Shown here piece by piece: positions 20,834 through 30,577 of a stretch of DNA of 64,000 bases (within the stretch, counting starts at the first letter, position 1; the number at the start of each line of letters is the position of its first letter). The notes below the pieces were generated by a model. That model saw only the letters and a program-made list of their open reading frames with translations, was not told the origin of the DNA and searched no databases. The position numbers were made by a program, and so were the translations under genes. Source of the stretch: Hordeum vulgare subsp. vulgare (lineage: Eukaryota; Streptophyta; Magnoliopsida; Poales; Poaceae); NCBI RefSeq assembly GCF_904849725.1, contig NC_058518.1, positions 413,113,081 through 413,177,080 on the forward strand, in the 5' to 3' direction.

Positions 20834-21211
20834 ATTGCAGCGACCACTCGCGTGGTTAATGTAGTGCTGGTAGTTGAGCGCAAGGAGGAGGGCAAGGTAC
20901 TGTTAGTGCAACGCCCTATCTACTACCTCAGAGAGGTCTTGTCCGCCTCCAAGCAAAACTTCCCCCACTACCAGAAAATGTGTTATGGTGTTTACCTTGC
21001 CGCAAATAAGTTGAAGCAATAGTTCCAAGAGCATGCCATCACTATGGTGAGCACTGCTCCACTTTCAGAAATCATGAGCAACTGTGACGCGACTGGACGG
21101 ATCGCCAAGTGGTCCTTCTCCATGGCTGACCACGACATCCGCTACGAGCGTCGCACTGCCATCAAGTCTGAGGTGGTGGCCGACTTCCTTGTCGACTGGG
21201 CTAAAACCTAG
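20834..21211 (+). pseudogene. First RNase H (element 2)
   Basis: Same frame as RT. Blocks VVLVVERKEEGKV, RPIYYLREVLSASKQ and YQKMCYGVYLAANKL match element 1. TAG at 21020-21022 and TAG at 21209-21211 interrupt it. The last stop sits at the junction with the second RNase H, as in element 1. Confidence 0.78.
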
Positions 21212-21640
21212 TTTGAGCCGCCGCCTCCAGATTCCACTCATTGGCGGATGCACTTCGACAGCTCCAAGATGCGAACTGGTCTGGGAGCCGGCATTGTCTT
21301 GACGTCTCTGAAAGGAGACCAGCTCACGTATGCTCTCCAGATTCACTTCACCGCCTCCAACAACGTCGCCGAGTACGAAGCGCTCGCTCACGGCCTCCGG
21401 CTTGCCAAGGATATTGGTATCCGGCGGCTCCTTTGCTTCGGCGACTCGGACCTTGTGGTGCAGCAAGTCTCTGTCGAATGGGACGCCAGGGATGCCAACA
21501 TGGTGAGCTACCGCTTCCTCATCCAGCAGCTCAGCAGACCTTTCGAGGGTTGCGAGTTTCACCACGTTCCCAGGACGGACATCGAGCTGGCTGATACATT
21601 GACCAAGATTGGCTCTACAAGACAAGCAATTCCAGCCAAC
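21212..21640 (+). pseudogene. Second, archaeal-type RNase H (element 2)
   Basis: It contains MHFDSSKMRTGLGAGIVL, ASNNVAEYEALAHGLRLA, FGDSDLVVQQ and ELADTLTKIGS, the acidic positions of an RNase H fold. No stop occurs inside the domain. This confirms Tat/Retand membership for element 2. Confidence 0.83.
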
Positions 21641-22040
21641 GTCTCCCTCAAACAGCTGCACAAGCCGTCCATCAAGCCATCTCCAGAGTCGGCATCAATT
21701 TTTGTGCCTGCTGATCCCTCGGTACAAGCGCCGTCGGCTACGCCAGCTGCACCGGCTACAGCTCCTGTGCCGGCTACACTGGATGCGTCAACTCCAATCG
21801 TTGCACCGGCTACAACCACTTCGCCGGCTACGACTACTTCGCCAGCTACAACAACAAATCCGGCTCTGCCAAGCCTTGAATCATGTCGTCTCGACACCTA
21901 GTGGGTGGACATCATGGAGGTAGACGGCGAGCCGGCTGCCACGACGGCATCAGAGACAGAGAGTCTCGAGCATGCGACTGCTTCATCAAGCGCGGGGGCT
22001 GCAGAAGCTCCTGACACTCAAGTCGAGACGGAGTCTGCCC
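21641..22040 (+). other. Repetitive Pro/Ala/Thr linker between aRH and integrase
   Basis: About 21736-21870 encodes repeated PATTTS-like units (near-repeats of CCGGCTACAACC and CTTCGCCGGCTACG). A TAG at 21899-21901 follows. Element 1 has only a short spacer at this point, so the linker length is family-specific. It is probably a flexible polyprotein joint. Confidence 0.65.
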
Positions 22041-23323
22041 TTGTGTCGGCTCCGTTGTGGGCTCAACCCATCTTGGCCTTCCTTCTTCGCGGCGAGCTTC
22101 CTCAAGATGAGGCGGAGGCAAGGCAAATTCAGCGCAGATCAGCAGCCTACGCCATCACCAATCGCGAGCTGGTTCGGCGTAGCGTGACTGGCGTGTTCCA
22201 GCGCTGCATCGAATCAGAAAAGGGGCAGGAGATCCTCAAAGACATTCACCAGGGGGAGTGGGGGCATCATGCCGCCTCTAGAACCCTGGTGGCCAAGGCG
22301 TTCCGCCATGGATTCTATTGGCCCACGCCCCTCGAGGAGGCCGTGGACATGGTCAACAAATGCGAGGGCTGCCAACGCTTTCGGGCGCAGAGCCACATGC
22401 CACCTTCGGCCCTCAAAACCATCCCCTTGTCATGGCCTTTCGCCGTCTGGGGGTTGGACATGGTGGGACCATCCAAGACCGCTCGAGGCGGCATGATTCA
22501 TCTCTTGGTAGCCATCGATAAATTTACCAAGTGGATCGAGGCTAGACCCATCAAGAAGCTTGACGGCCCCACGGCCGTCAGGTTCATCAAGGAGATCGAT
22601 ATCTGATACGGCATCCCCCACAGCATCATCACCGACAACGGCACCAACTTCGCCAAGGGTGCTTTGGCGCTCTACTGCTCCAAGGAAGGCATCCGGCTCG
22701 ACTTGGCATCGGTGGCAAACCCCGAGTACAACGGCTAGGTGGAGAAGGCTAACGACCTAATCTTGGCCGGCATCAAGCCAAGACTGGTGGCACCACTCGT
22801 CAGGTTAGCCGGCTGCAGGATCAAAGAGCTGCCGGCAGTGTTGTGGAGCCTCCGCACCACGCCCAACTGGTCAACCGGCTTCACCCCATTCTTTCTGGTA
22901 TATGGGTCCGATGCTATCATCCCTACGGATATTGAGTTCGACTCGCCTCGGGTCACCTTATACACAGAAACGGAAGCCAAGGAGGCAAGAGAAGACGGCG
23001 TCGATCTGCTCGAGGAGGCACAGAACCTAGCTTTGAGCCGGACGGCTATTTATCAGCAGAAGCTGAGATACTACCACGGAAAGAAGATCAAGCTTCTCTC
23101 TTTCAGAGAGGGAGACTTGGTGCTCAGAAGAATCCAGCGTACAGCTGGCCAGCACAAGCTCTCATCCCCATGGGAGGGACCCTTCATCATCAATAGGGCA
23201 TTGCATAACAATGCATACTACCTGATCGATGCCCAGAAGCCAAGGAAGCGCAAGAGAGACGACAACGGCCAGGAGATGGAGTGTCCATGGAACGAGGCGT
23301 TGCTTCGCCCGTTCTATTGCTAG
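22041..23323 (+). pseudogene. Integrase (element 2)
   Basis: The zinc-binding region has GHHAASR and CEGCQRF. The core has Asp in GLDMVGP (22457-22459), Asp in TDNGTN (22634-22636) and Glu in VEKAN (22742-22744), a DX35E spacing. The C-terminal region (HKLSSPWEGPFII, WNEALLRPFYC) ends near 23323. TGA at 22604-22606 and TAG at 22736-22738 interrupt the core, the second right before the catalytic Glu block. Confidence 0.87.
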
Positions 23324-24061
23324 AAGGCAAGTAAGCAAAATGGAAAGAGCATGTACATATGTATCTTTCTCCCCCTTCGGGATTTCCAATGAATGCAATG
23401 GACGTTTCAAGCCGAGGCTTGAGGCATGCCTATTTTCAATTCATAACTAGAGTCTTCACTCATTTTGTGAGTCCCTTGGTCCGGCTCTAACAGGCTCGGG
23501 GGCTTGCTAGCCGGCCCGAACGATTACCTTTGTTGTAGAAGAACATATAGTGTACGTCGGGTCGAAACCTGGTCGTCTCGTAACAGCTACAGACCGGCTC
23601 CTGGTTGTCCGGCTAGCGAGGCGGCGCTAGGTAAGGTTGGCTGCGTGAAAATTTCAACTACAAAAAGGGTTGCCGGCTTGGGTTGGTTTGATCCTTTTTT
23701 GCGATCTTATTCTAGCCGGCCTCTGCTGGCTTGTGTTTGAGTCTTTAAGTCTTGATGGCTTCGAAAAGCTAATTCTAATACTCCCAAAGGCAGAAGCCTC
23801 GACCCAGTCACAGATCGGCTCCCAGCTGTCGGGCTGGCGGGGTAGATGCTAAAGGGAGTAAAAGGGTTGGAGAAAAAGAAGTCAAGCAGGAATCAAAAGA
23901 TGAAAGTACAAGGCAGCACACATGGTGTTACGAATTTAATGCAAAATTCATACATTCAAAGGCATTTGGCCCATGGCCGAAGTTCATTACACACCCCCAG
24001 TGGGTGGAACTGTTGGACTGACAACATATTGCAGACAATGAAAATACAAAAATAGGGCCAG
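23324..24061. other. Spacer between integrase and the antisense gene (element 2)
   Basis: Noncoding, between convergent reading frames. It has GGCTCGGGGGCTTGC near 23495, a polypurine-like word, and CCGGCTC words repeated several times. No ORF of note. Confidence 0.55.
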
Positions 24062-24798
24062 CTAAGGGAAGGCGGCCTCGTCTGTTGCCCCGGCTGCACC
24101 TCCTGAAGTGGTGGCTTCACCATCGCCGGCCGCTCCCGAGGTGGTGGCGCCGTATCCTCCGCGAGGGCTTTCGCGTCCATCCATGGCGGAGTCGGCGTAA
24201 GCTTCGCTGCTGGAGTCGGCGTCTTCCTTCTCAAGGGCCGCCTCGTTGGAGCTGCCATCGGCAACATACGACTGAAGACGGTGCAAGTCCTCAGGGACCA
24301 CGTTGTCGTCTTCATCCGGCTCCAAGTTGAGCTCGTCCCAGGCGGCATATGAGGCGATGTCGCTGGCCCTCATCCGCAGCTCGTCCTCCACGGCCTGCAG
24401 CTCCTCCTCCGAGCCGTCGCGCTGGGCGACGAGCTTGCCCAAGTTCAGGTTCCGATATCAGGACTTGGCCAAGCGCAGTGCCATGTAGGCACCAGCACGC
24501 GCGGCTAAGGTGTGCCAGGCATCGAGGCGGTCGCCACCAGCTCCAAGCCAGCGGGAGAGCGGGCTCACCGACGCTGGCTCCATGGCTTCGGGCCACACGG
24601 CCTTTATCATCGATGTGCCGGCACTCTGGAGCCGCTCCATGGATTCAGCCAAGACGCGCAGGCGGGCCCTGAGGCCCACGCCAAGCTCCTCCACACTCCA
24701 GCCGGCAGTGGCATCCACCTCCTGCCCGGCGGTGCGACGCTCCTCGCGGCTGACCTCAACAGCTGTTTCAGCCGCTTCCCGTGTCTCGGGGAAGAGTC
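24062..24798 (-). CDS. Antisense gene, C-terminal exon (element 2)
   Basis: It starts LFPETREAAETAVEV. It then has VDATAGWSVEELGVGLRARL, a helical block up to YMALRLAKS, a TGA at 24458-24460, and continues in the same frame (LGKLVAQRDGSEEELQAVED) to an acidic Gly/Ser/Thr-rich tail ending at TAG near 24062. The expected acceptor reads CGG instead of CAG. The 87 bp intron is a multiple of three without a stop, so the frame also reads through it. Confidence 0.65.
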
Positions 24799-24885
24799 CC
24801 GAGCCAGGGGGAGTGGCGCGAAGAAGAATAAGAGGAGGGAGCAACAAAGAAGAGGAATTCAAGACAAAATGAAAGAAGGGCTTAC

Positions 24886-25366
24886 GGTCGAAATGGGTAT
24901 CGGTCTCATGGGCATCCTCCAGGGCCTCGCACCCCCGCACCGTGCTTGTGTGGGCGGCACGGGAGAGCTCTTCCTGAAGGGTCACGGCCGTCTCCATCGC
25001 CTTGGCCAACTGCGCCTGCTTGTGTATCAGGGCCTCCTCCTTCTCCTTCAGGACGGCGTCCTTGAGCTTCATCTCCTCGAGATGGGCCGTCTTAAGACGT
25101 CCCTTGTCGGCAGCGTTGGAGGAATCCTTCTCCTCAAGAGTTGCGCGCAGCTGGTCCAGCTCGGCCTGAAGGGTCGCCTCGCGATCCTTCTTCTCCGTTT
25201 GGAGAAGAGTTAGCTGCTGCTGGAGACGCTCACCCGCCTCGTGCAAGACGTCTCGCTCCAAGACGGCCACACCCAGCCGGCCCTGAAGATTAGCAACCTG
25301 GCCATCAGCCGCCTGGATGTGAGCCCGCGGCACGTTGTACGCCTACACTTGGGCATCATGAAGATC
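24886..25366 (-). CDS. Antisense gene, coiled-coil exon (element 2)
   Basis: It follows the acceptor CCCGTAG (AG at 25368-25367). It encodes a long charged helix (LERDVLHEAGERLQQQL, AELDQLRATLEEK, LKEKEEALIHKQAQLAKAM) and ends THFD plus one base at the donor GTAAGC (GT at 24885-24884), phase 1. A TAG lies at 25343-25345. It corresponds to exon 6 of element 1 but is longer (160 against 88 codons). Confidence 0.68.
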
Positions 25367-25392
25367 CTACGGGCAAAAGCAAAATGAAATAA

Positions 25393-25590
25393 GATTCGGC
25401 TCGACTAATTCATAGCCGACCCGACTCTCGGGGGCTACACCCAGTGGGTGTGCTAGCGCGCCCCCACTAAAAAGCAAAGACAAGGCACGAAGAGATTCAG
25501 CCTGACCAAATGCTTGGCCGGCCCGATTCTCGGGGACTACACCCAGTGGGTGCGTTGGTGCGCCCCCACTGATTCAAGAGAAGGAAAAAT
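25393..25590 (+). repeat. About 102-bp tandem duplication inside an antisense-gene intron (element 2)
   Basis: Two copies of a unit contain CCCGACTCTCGGGGG (25420) and CCCGATTCTCGGGGA (25522), each followed by CTACACCCAGTGGGTG and GCGCCCCCACT. They lie in the phase-0 intron that corresponds to the array-bearing intron of element 1, though the repeat sequences are unrelated. Confidence 0.8.
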
Positions 25591-25631
25591 CAAAACCAAT
25601 ACGAGGAAGACGCCAAGGATAAAGCACTCAC

Positions 25632-26124
25632 CCTGGTGCGCTCCTTCAAGCGCTCTAGATCGCTGTGGGCCACCCTGCCGCTTGCTTCACCTTGTCCTGG
25701 CTGCTGGCAAACATTGCCACCAGCTCCGGGACACCGCTGAGAGCGGCGCTTGGGGTCAACGTCAGGCGCTCGGCGTTGGCCACGCGCCAAGTCTTCATGG
25801 GACGGCTCCCAGCAGTGGAGCCGGCTCCTCGAGCGGACGAGCCACGGTTGGTCATGATGATGGCGCCGGCTTCAGGTGGCTGGTTGGTGGCCGGCTCTAT
25901 CGACGTCCCAACCGGCGTCGTCTGTGCAGCAGGGAGAGGATCGGCCGCATCGGGCGCATCCATGGTCATCTCCGGTGCCTCCAGGTTCAGCTCGGTGCGT
26001 CGGCCGCCTTGGCCTCCGGCGTGTCGGGGGTCACCTCGAGGTCCATAGGCGTGGAGGCGTCCGACTAGGACAGCTTGGCCGCTTCGGCCCTCGGGGTGCA
26101 CCTCAGGGCCGCCTCGCTAGTTGG
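25632..26124 (-). CDS. Antisense gene, acidic Pro/Ala-rich exon (element 2)
   Basis: The minus frame contains EMTMDAPDAADPLPA and later ALSGVPELVAMFASSQDK. It shifts frame near 25680 and ends SDLERLKERTR before the donor GTGAGT (GT at 25631-25630). It corresponds to exon 5 of element 1, which also has a MDAP-type acidic Pro-rich segment. Confidence 0.6.
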
Positions 26125-26450
26125 TGATATGTCTCCGTCGTATCTACTTTTCTGAACTCTTTTGCCCTTGTTTTGGACTCTAATTTGCATGACTTGAATG
26201 GAACTAACCCGGACTAACACTGTTTTTAGCAGAATTGCCATGGTGTTGTTTTTGTGCAGACATAAAAGTTCTTGGAATGACCTGAAAATTTACGGAGAAT
26301 TTTTCTGGAATTAATGAAAAATACCTGCGCAAAGATCCACCGGAGGAAGTGTGCTAGTGGGCCAGAAGCCCCTGGGCCGCGGCCACCCCCCTAGGCCGCG
26401 TCGTGAGGGCTTGTGGGGCCCACGTTGCTCCACCGCCCCCAAATCAACTC

Positions 26451-26458
26451 TATTTATT
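26451..26458 (+). promoter_or_regulatory. Probable TATA box of the Athila-like LTR
   Basis: TATTTATT in the context CAACTCTATTTATTCC, after a GC-rich GTGGGGCCCACG segment. The 3' LTR has the same arrangement. Confidence 0.45.
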
Positions 26459-27239
26459 CCGTCTCGCCCGGAAAAAAATCAGAGAGAAGGATTCATCGCG
26501 TTTTACGATACGGAGGTGCCGCCACCTCCTGTTCTTCATCTGGAGGGCAGATCTGGAGTTCGTTCTAGGCTCCGGAGAGGGGAAATCGTCGCCATCGTCA
26601 TCATAAACCTTCCTCCATCGACAATTCCATGATGCTCTTCACCGTTCGTGAGTAATCTCATTGTAGGCTTGCTCGACGGTGATGAGTTGGATGAGATCTA
26701 TCATGTAATCGAGTTAGTTTTGACGGGGATTGATCCCTAGTATCCACTATGTTCTGAGATTGATGTTGCTACTACTTTGCCATGCTTAATGCCTGTCACT
26801 AGGGTTCGAGTGCCATGATTTCAGATCTGAACCTATTATGTTGTCGCCAATATATGTGTGTTTTAGATCCTATCTTGCAAGTTGTAGTCACCTACTATCT
26901 TTTATGACCCGGCAACCCCGTAGTGACAATAGCCGGAACCACTCCCGGAGATGACCATAGTATGAGGAGTTCATGTATTCACTAAGTGTTAATGCGTTGG
27001 TCCGGTTCTTTATTAAAAGGAGAACCTTAATATCCCATAGTTTCAATTAGGACCCCGCTGCCACGGGAGGGATGGACAATAGATGTCATGCAAGTTCTTT
27101 TCCCTAAGCACGTATGACTACATACGAAATACATGCCTACATTAGAGTGACGAATGGGAGCTAGTTACTTATCTCTCCGTGTTATAGTTGTTACATGATG
27201 AATCACATCCGGTATACTCATCCATCACCGATCCACTAC

Positions 27240-27396
27240 CTACGAGTCTTTTACTACTGGTCCTTGCTACGTTACTTTGCTGCTACTGTTGTTACTTGTT
27301 GCTGCTGTCGCTACTACTGTTACTTGCTGCTGTTGTCACTACTGCTATTCCTTGCTACTGCTGTCACTACTGTTGTTACTTTGTTGTTACTTGTTG
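27240..27396 (+). repeat. Degenerate CTG/TTA trinucleotide-rich tract in the 5' LTR
   Basis: Repeats of CTGCTGTTGTCACTACTG-like words. The same tract in the 3' LTR lies near 35530-35672. Leucine/cysteine-rich ORFs over it are artefacts. Confidence 0.8.
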
Positions 27397-27719
27397 CAAG
27401 ACTTCTCTGGAGCCGTTGCCAGGGAAGAATAGTCCCCCGTCCACGTGCTATTTACTGGCGCCATTGATACAACAGTTAGGAATAGTCTGCCGTCAACAGA
27501 TCTTTTTATGACACCGTTGCTATCATACCACTTTGCTACTGATACTTTGCTTGGAGACACTAATCTTTCAGGTGTGGTTGAAATTGACAAACTCAGCTAC
27601 TAATACTTGAGAATATTCTTTCGCTTCCCCTTGTGTCGAATCAATAAATTTGGGTTGAATACTCTACCCTCGAAAATTGTTGCAATCCCCTACACTTGTG
27701 GGTTATCAAGACTATTTTC

Positions 27720-27737
27720 TGGCGCTGTTGCCGGGGA
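27720..27737 (+). promoter_or_regulatory. Primer-binding site for tRNA-Asp
   Basis: TGGCGCTGTTGCCGGGGA, 11 bases after the LTR end. It fits the tRNA-Asp 3' end used by Athila-like elements, with one apparent mismatch. Confidence 0.75.
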
Positions 27738-27787
27738 AGCACAACTATATTCTCTAAGTCACTTGGGATTGCCGTCTGCTGGTCACT

Positions 27788-29944
27788 ATGAGGAATCCGA
27801 AAGATCCAAGAACTAAAATCTTGCCTTCCACTACGAGGACAGGTAAGGAACTGCCATCTAGCTCTACACTTGATTCACCTTCAGTTATGAGTAAGTTTGC
27901 GACATCACCTCCTTGTAGAAATCTTGATATGTCGCCTGTGCTTGATGATGCTACTTCTGCTGCCCATGATGCTTATGATGATGCTATGATTGATACCATG
28001 CCTGATGATGCTATGCTTGATACTATGCCTGATGATGCCATGCTTGATACTTCTTTGCCTGATGATGCCATGCCTGATACTGCTTTTCCACTAGGTGCAT
28101 TCCTTGATGCACAAATTGCTAGAGTTGCTGCTAGACGTGATGATACTTCTGAAACTGCTGATACTATTGAAGTAGAACCTGCTACTATGCCTGAATTGCC
28201 TGTTATGCCTGAACGTTATGTTATGGAAGGAGAGATAGCTGAGGACTTTCTTGCATGTAAGGATAGCTATGATGTTCAGAAACTGCTGCTCAAGTGGAAA
28301 GAAAAATCTCTGAACGCTAGGACGAAATATGACCCGAAGTTTGCCACTTCGCCTATCTTTGTGACCGATAAGGATTATGAATTCCCTGTCGACCCTGAGC
28401 TAATCACTCTAGTTGAATCGGATCCTTTTCACGATTATGAGTCTGAAACGGTTGTACCCCATCTTACCAAACTACATGATATAGCCACCCTATTCACTAG
28501 TGAGGAAAAGATACGCCACTACTATATCCTCAAGTTGTTTCCTTTCTCGCTAAAGGATGATGCTAAGACCTGGTTCACTTCTCTTGCTCCTAGTTGTGTG
28601 CGTAGCCCCCAGGATATGGTCTACTACTTCTCTGAAAAATATTTCCCTGCCCATAAGAAGCAAGCTGCCTTGCAGGAAATATACAACTTTGCTGAAGTTG
28701 AGGAAGAGATTCTCCCACAAGCTTGGGGGAGGCTCATCCAGCTACTGAATGCTTTGCCTGATCACCCTCTTGAGAAGAATGAAATACTTGATATCTTCTA
28801 TAATGGACTTACCGATGCTTCCAAAGACCACCTAGATAGTTGTGCCGGTAGTGTTTTTAGGGAACGAACCATAGAACAAGCTGAGATTCTGTTGAGTAAC
28901 ATCTTGTGCAATGAGAATGCTTGGACTATTCTCGAACCACCTCCTAAGCCAACTCTGAAGAAAAGAGGTATTCTATTCCTCCGTCCTGAAGATATGCAAG
29001 AAGCTAATAAATCTATGCGAGAGAAAGTCATTAAATCTGAAAATGTCAAAAATCTACCACCTATCGAAGAGATCCATGGTCTCGATAACCCGATACAGGT
29101 AGTAGAAGTAAATTCTCTGCGTAGGTTTGTTGAGAGTGACATTCCTTTTGATAAACCTGCTAGCCTATGCCTGGATGAATTTGATAACTTCGTTGCCAAA
29201 CAACAGAGTTTGAATGATTATGTTAGCAGACAATTGGAACATAATGCTCGTATGCTTAGTCATTTAAGTGCTTGTGTGGACAAAAATGTCAATGATCTTA
29301 AGCTTCTGAGTAAACATGCCTCTATGGTTACTACTCAGGTAGAACAAGTATTTAAAGCTCAAAATGACTTGCTCAATGAGTTGAATGACAATCCTGTTAG
29401 AGTCGTCACTAGAGGCGGTAAAATGACTCAGGATCCTTTGTATCCTGAGGGTCATCCGAAGAGATTTGAACAAGATTCTCAAGGAGTTAGCACTGATGCA
29501 CCTAGTCATCCTAGAAAGAAGAAGAAAGATGATAGGAACCTACACACTAGCAACCCTGTTTCTGCTACCCCTGAGAGTCCAAATGATGCCTCTATCTCTG
29601 ATGCTGAAACACAATCTGGTGATGAACATGAGCCTAATGATAATATCAATAGTAATGTTCATGAAGATGCTCAACCTAGCAATGATAAGGATGTGGAGAT
29701 TGAACCTAGTGTTGATCTTGATAACCCACAGCCTAAGAATAGAAGATATGATAAGAAACACTTCGCTGCTAGGAAGCATGGTAAAGAAAGGGAGCCATGG
29801 GTTCAGAAACCTATGCCCTTTCCTCCCAAACAATCCAAGAAAAAGGATGATGAGGATTTTGAGCGATTCATTGAAATGATCAGACCTGTCTTTCTGCAAA
29901 TGCATTTGACAGATATGCTCAGAATGTCTCCGTATGCTAAGTAG
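27788..29944 (+). CDS. gag protein of the Athila-like element
   Basis: A 718-codon open frame. Residues about 55-100 are an acidic repeat of DDAM(L/I/P)DT units. The gag/capsid domain lies around residues 200-380 (FPFSLKDDAKTWFTSL, YFPAHKKQAALQEIYNF, FYNGLTD). A helical linker and a charged Asp/Asn-rich C-terminus follow. It would form the virus-like particle. It ends at TAG (29942-29944), directly followed in frame by the protease. A gag of this length without a stop suggests recent activity or selection. I see no zinc knuckle. Confidence 0.85.
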   Translation: MRNPKDPRTKILPSTTRTGKELPSSSTLDSPSVMSKFATSPPCRNLDMSPVLDDATSAAHDAYDDAMIDTMPDDAMLDTMPDDAMLDTSLPDDAMPDTAFPLGAFLDAQIARVAARRDDTSETADTIEVEPATMPELPVMPERYVMEGEIAEDFLACKDSYDVQKLLLKWKEKSLNARTKYDPKFATSPIFVTDKDYEFPVDPELITLVESDPFHDYESETVVPHLTKLHDIATLFTSEEKIRHYYILKLFPFSLKDDAKTWFTSLAPSCVRSPQDMVYYFSEKYFPAHKKQAALQEIYNFAEVEEEILPQAWGRLIQLLNALPDHPLEKNEILDIFYNGLTDASKDHLDSCAGSVFRERTIEQAEILLSNILCNENAWTILEPPPKPTLKKRGILFLRPEDMQEANKSMREKVIKSENVKNLPPIEEIHGLDNPIQVVEVNSLRRFVESDIPFDKPASLCLDEFDNFVAKQQSLNDYVSRQLEHNARMLSHLSACVDKNVNDLKLLSKHASMVTTQVEQVFKAQNDLLNELNDNPVRVVTRGGKMTQDPLYPEGHPKRFEQDSQGVSTDAPSHPRKKKKDDRNLHTSNPVSATPESPNDASISDAETQSGDEHEPNDNINSNVHEDAQPSNDKDVEIEPSVDLDNPQPKNRRYDKKHFAARKHGKEREPWVQKPMPFPPKQSKKKDDEDFERFIEMIRPVFLQMHLTDMLRMSPYAK

Positions 29945-30577
29945 ATGAAAGATATTGTGACTAATAAGAGGAGGATACATGAGGTTAACATTTCCACCAT
30001 GCTTGCTAACTATACCTTCAAGGGTGGAACTCCCAAGAAACTAGGTGATCCCGGTGTGCCAACTATACCTTGCTCCATTAAAGGTAACTATGTGAGAACT
30101 GCTTTATGCGACCTTGGAGCCGGTGTTAGTGTTATGTCTCTCTCTCTTTATCGTAGACTTGAACTGGATAAGTTGACACCCACTAAAATCTCTTTGCAAA
30201 TGGCTGACAAATCAACTGCTTTCCCTATCGGCATTTGCGAGGATGTGCCTGTTGTGGATGCCAATGTCAATATCTTAATAGACTTTGTTATCTTGAATAT
30301 TCCTGAGGACGATGCCATGGCGGTCATCCTCGGAAGACCCTTTTTAAACACTGCAGGAGCTGTTATATATTGCAACAAAGGCAATGTCACTTTCCATGTC
30401 AACGATAATGAGCATACGGTGCACTTTCCGAAGAAACAATATCGAGTACATTGCATCAATGCTATCGAAAAAACTTCATCGATTCTTATTGGGAGCTTTG
30501 AATGCCCTATTCCTCGTGTCAAGATGAAGTATGATTTGCTTGTTGGGGAGATACACATCCCCATTGAGGTAATCTAG
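29945..30577 (+). CDS. Aspartic protease of the Athila-like element
   Basis: A 210-codon frame continuing gag in the same frame. The active site is DLGAGVSVMSLSLY (Asp near 30110). Later blocks are QMADKSTAFPIGICEDVPV and VILGRPFLNTAGA. It ends IPIEVI and a TAG. In a complete element RT would follow; here nothing similar to RT follows. Confidence 0.85.
   Translation: MKDIVTNKRRIHEVNISTMLANYTFKGGTPKKLGDPGVPTIPCSIKGNYVRTALCDLGAGVSVMSLSLYRRLELDKLTPTKISLQMADKSTAFPIGICEDVPVVDANVNILIDFVILNIPEDDAMAVILGRPFLNTAGAVIYCNKGNVTFHVNDNEHTVHFPKKQYRVHCINAIEKTSSILIGSFECPIPRVKMKYDLLVGEIHIPIEVI

Larger units (their letters stand above)
10270..26124 (+). mobile_element. Second Tat/Retand-type Ty3/gypsy element (element 2), interrupted and truncated
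   Basis: The coding parts are 10270-10337 (gag) and 18993-23323 (gag, protease, RT, RNase H, aRH, integrase), with the antisense gene at 24062-26124. The 8.65 kb between the gag pieces is an Angela-type insertion. Joining the gag pieces across it restores a continuous reading frame. The 5' part lies left of element 1, outside the window, and the 3' end is cut by the Athila-like element at 26125. It is GC-richer than element 1 and clearly a different family of the same lineage. Confidence 0.8.
24062..26124 (-). pseudogene. Antisense multi-exon gene of element 2, 5' part removed
   Basis: Three exons are readable on the minus strand: 26124-25632, 25366-24886 and 24798-24062. Introns are 265 bp (phase 0, with tandem repeats) and 87 bp (phase 1). 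Order, phases and domain types equal exons 5, 6 and 7 of the element 1 antisense gene. Defects are a frameshift near 25680, TAG at 25343-25345, TGA at 24458-24460, and a CGG where the acceptor CAG is expected at 24801-24799. The Athila-like insertion at 26125 removed the upstream exons, so the Transposase_28-like part is missing here. Confidence 0.7.
26125..27708 (+). repeat. 5' LTR of the Athila-like element
   Basis: 1584 bp from TGATATGTCTCC to GGGTTATCA. The first 1322 bp align with 34400-35721. A TATTTATT box lies near 26451. A donor-like GTGAGTAAT lies near 26648. Confidence 0.88.

Noticed and set aside
24510..25213. A 233-codon plus-strand ORF opposite the coiled-coil exon
   Set aside because: Shadow of the minus-strand exon: the charged-helix codon pattern leaves the complement open. 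No family resemblance.
27188..27511. Leu/Cys-rich ORFs resembling a membrane protein
   Set aside because: Translation of the CTG/TTA-rich tract in the Athila-like LTR, repeated at 35553-35744 in the other LTR.
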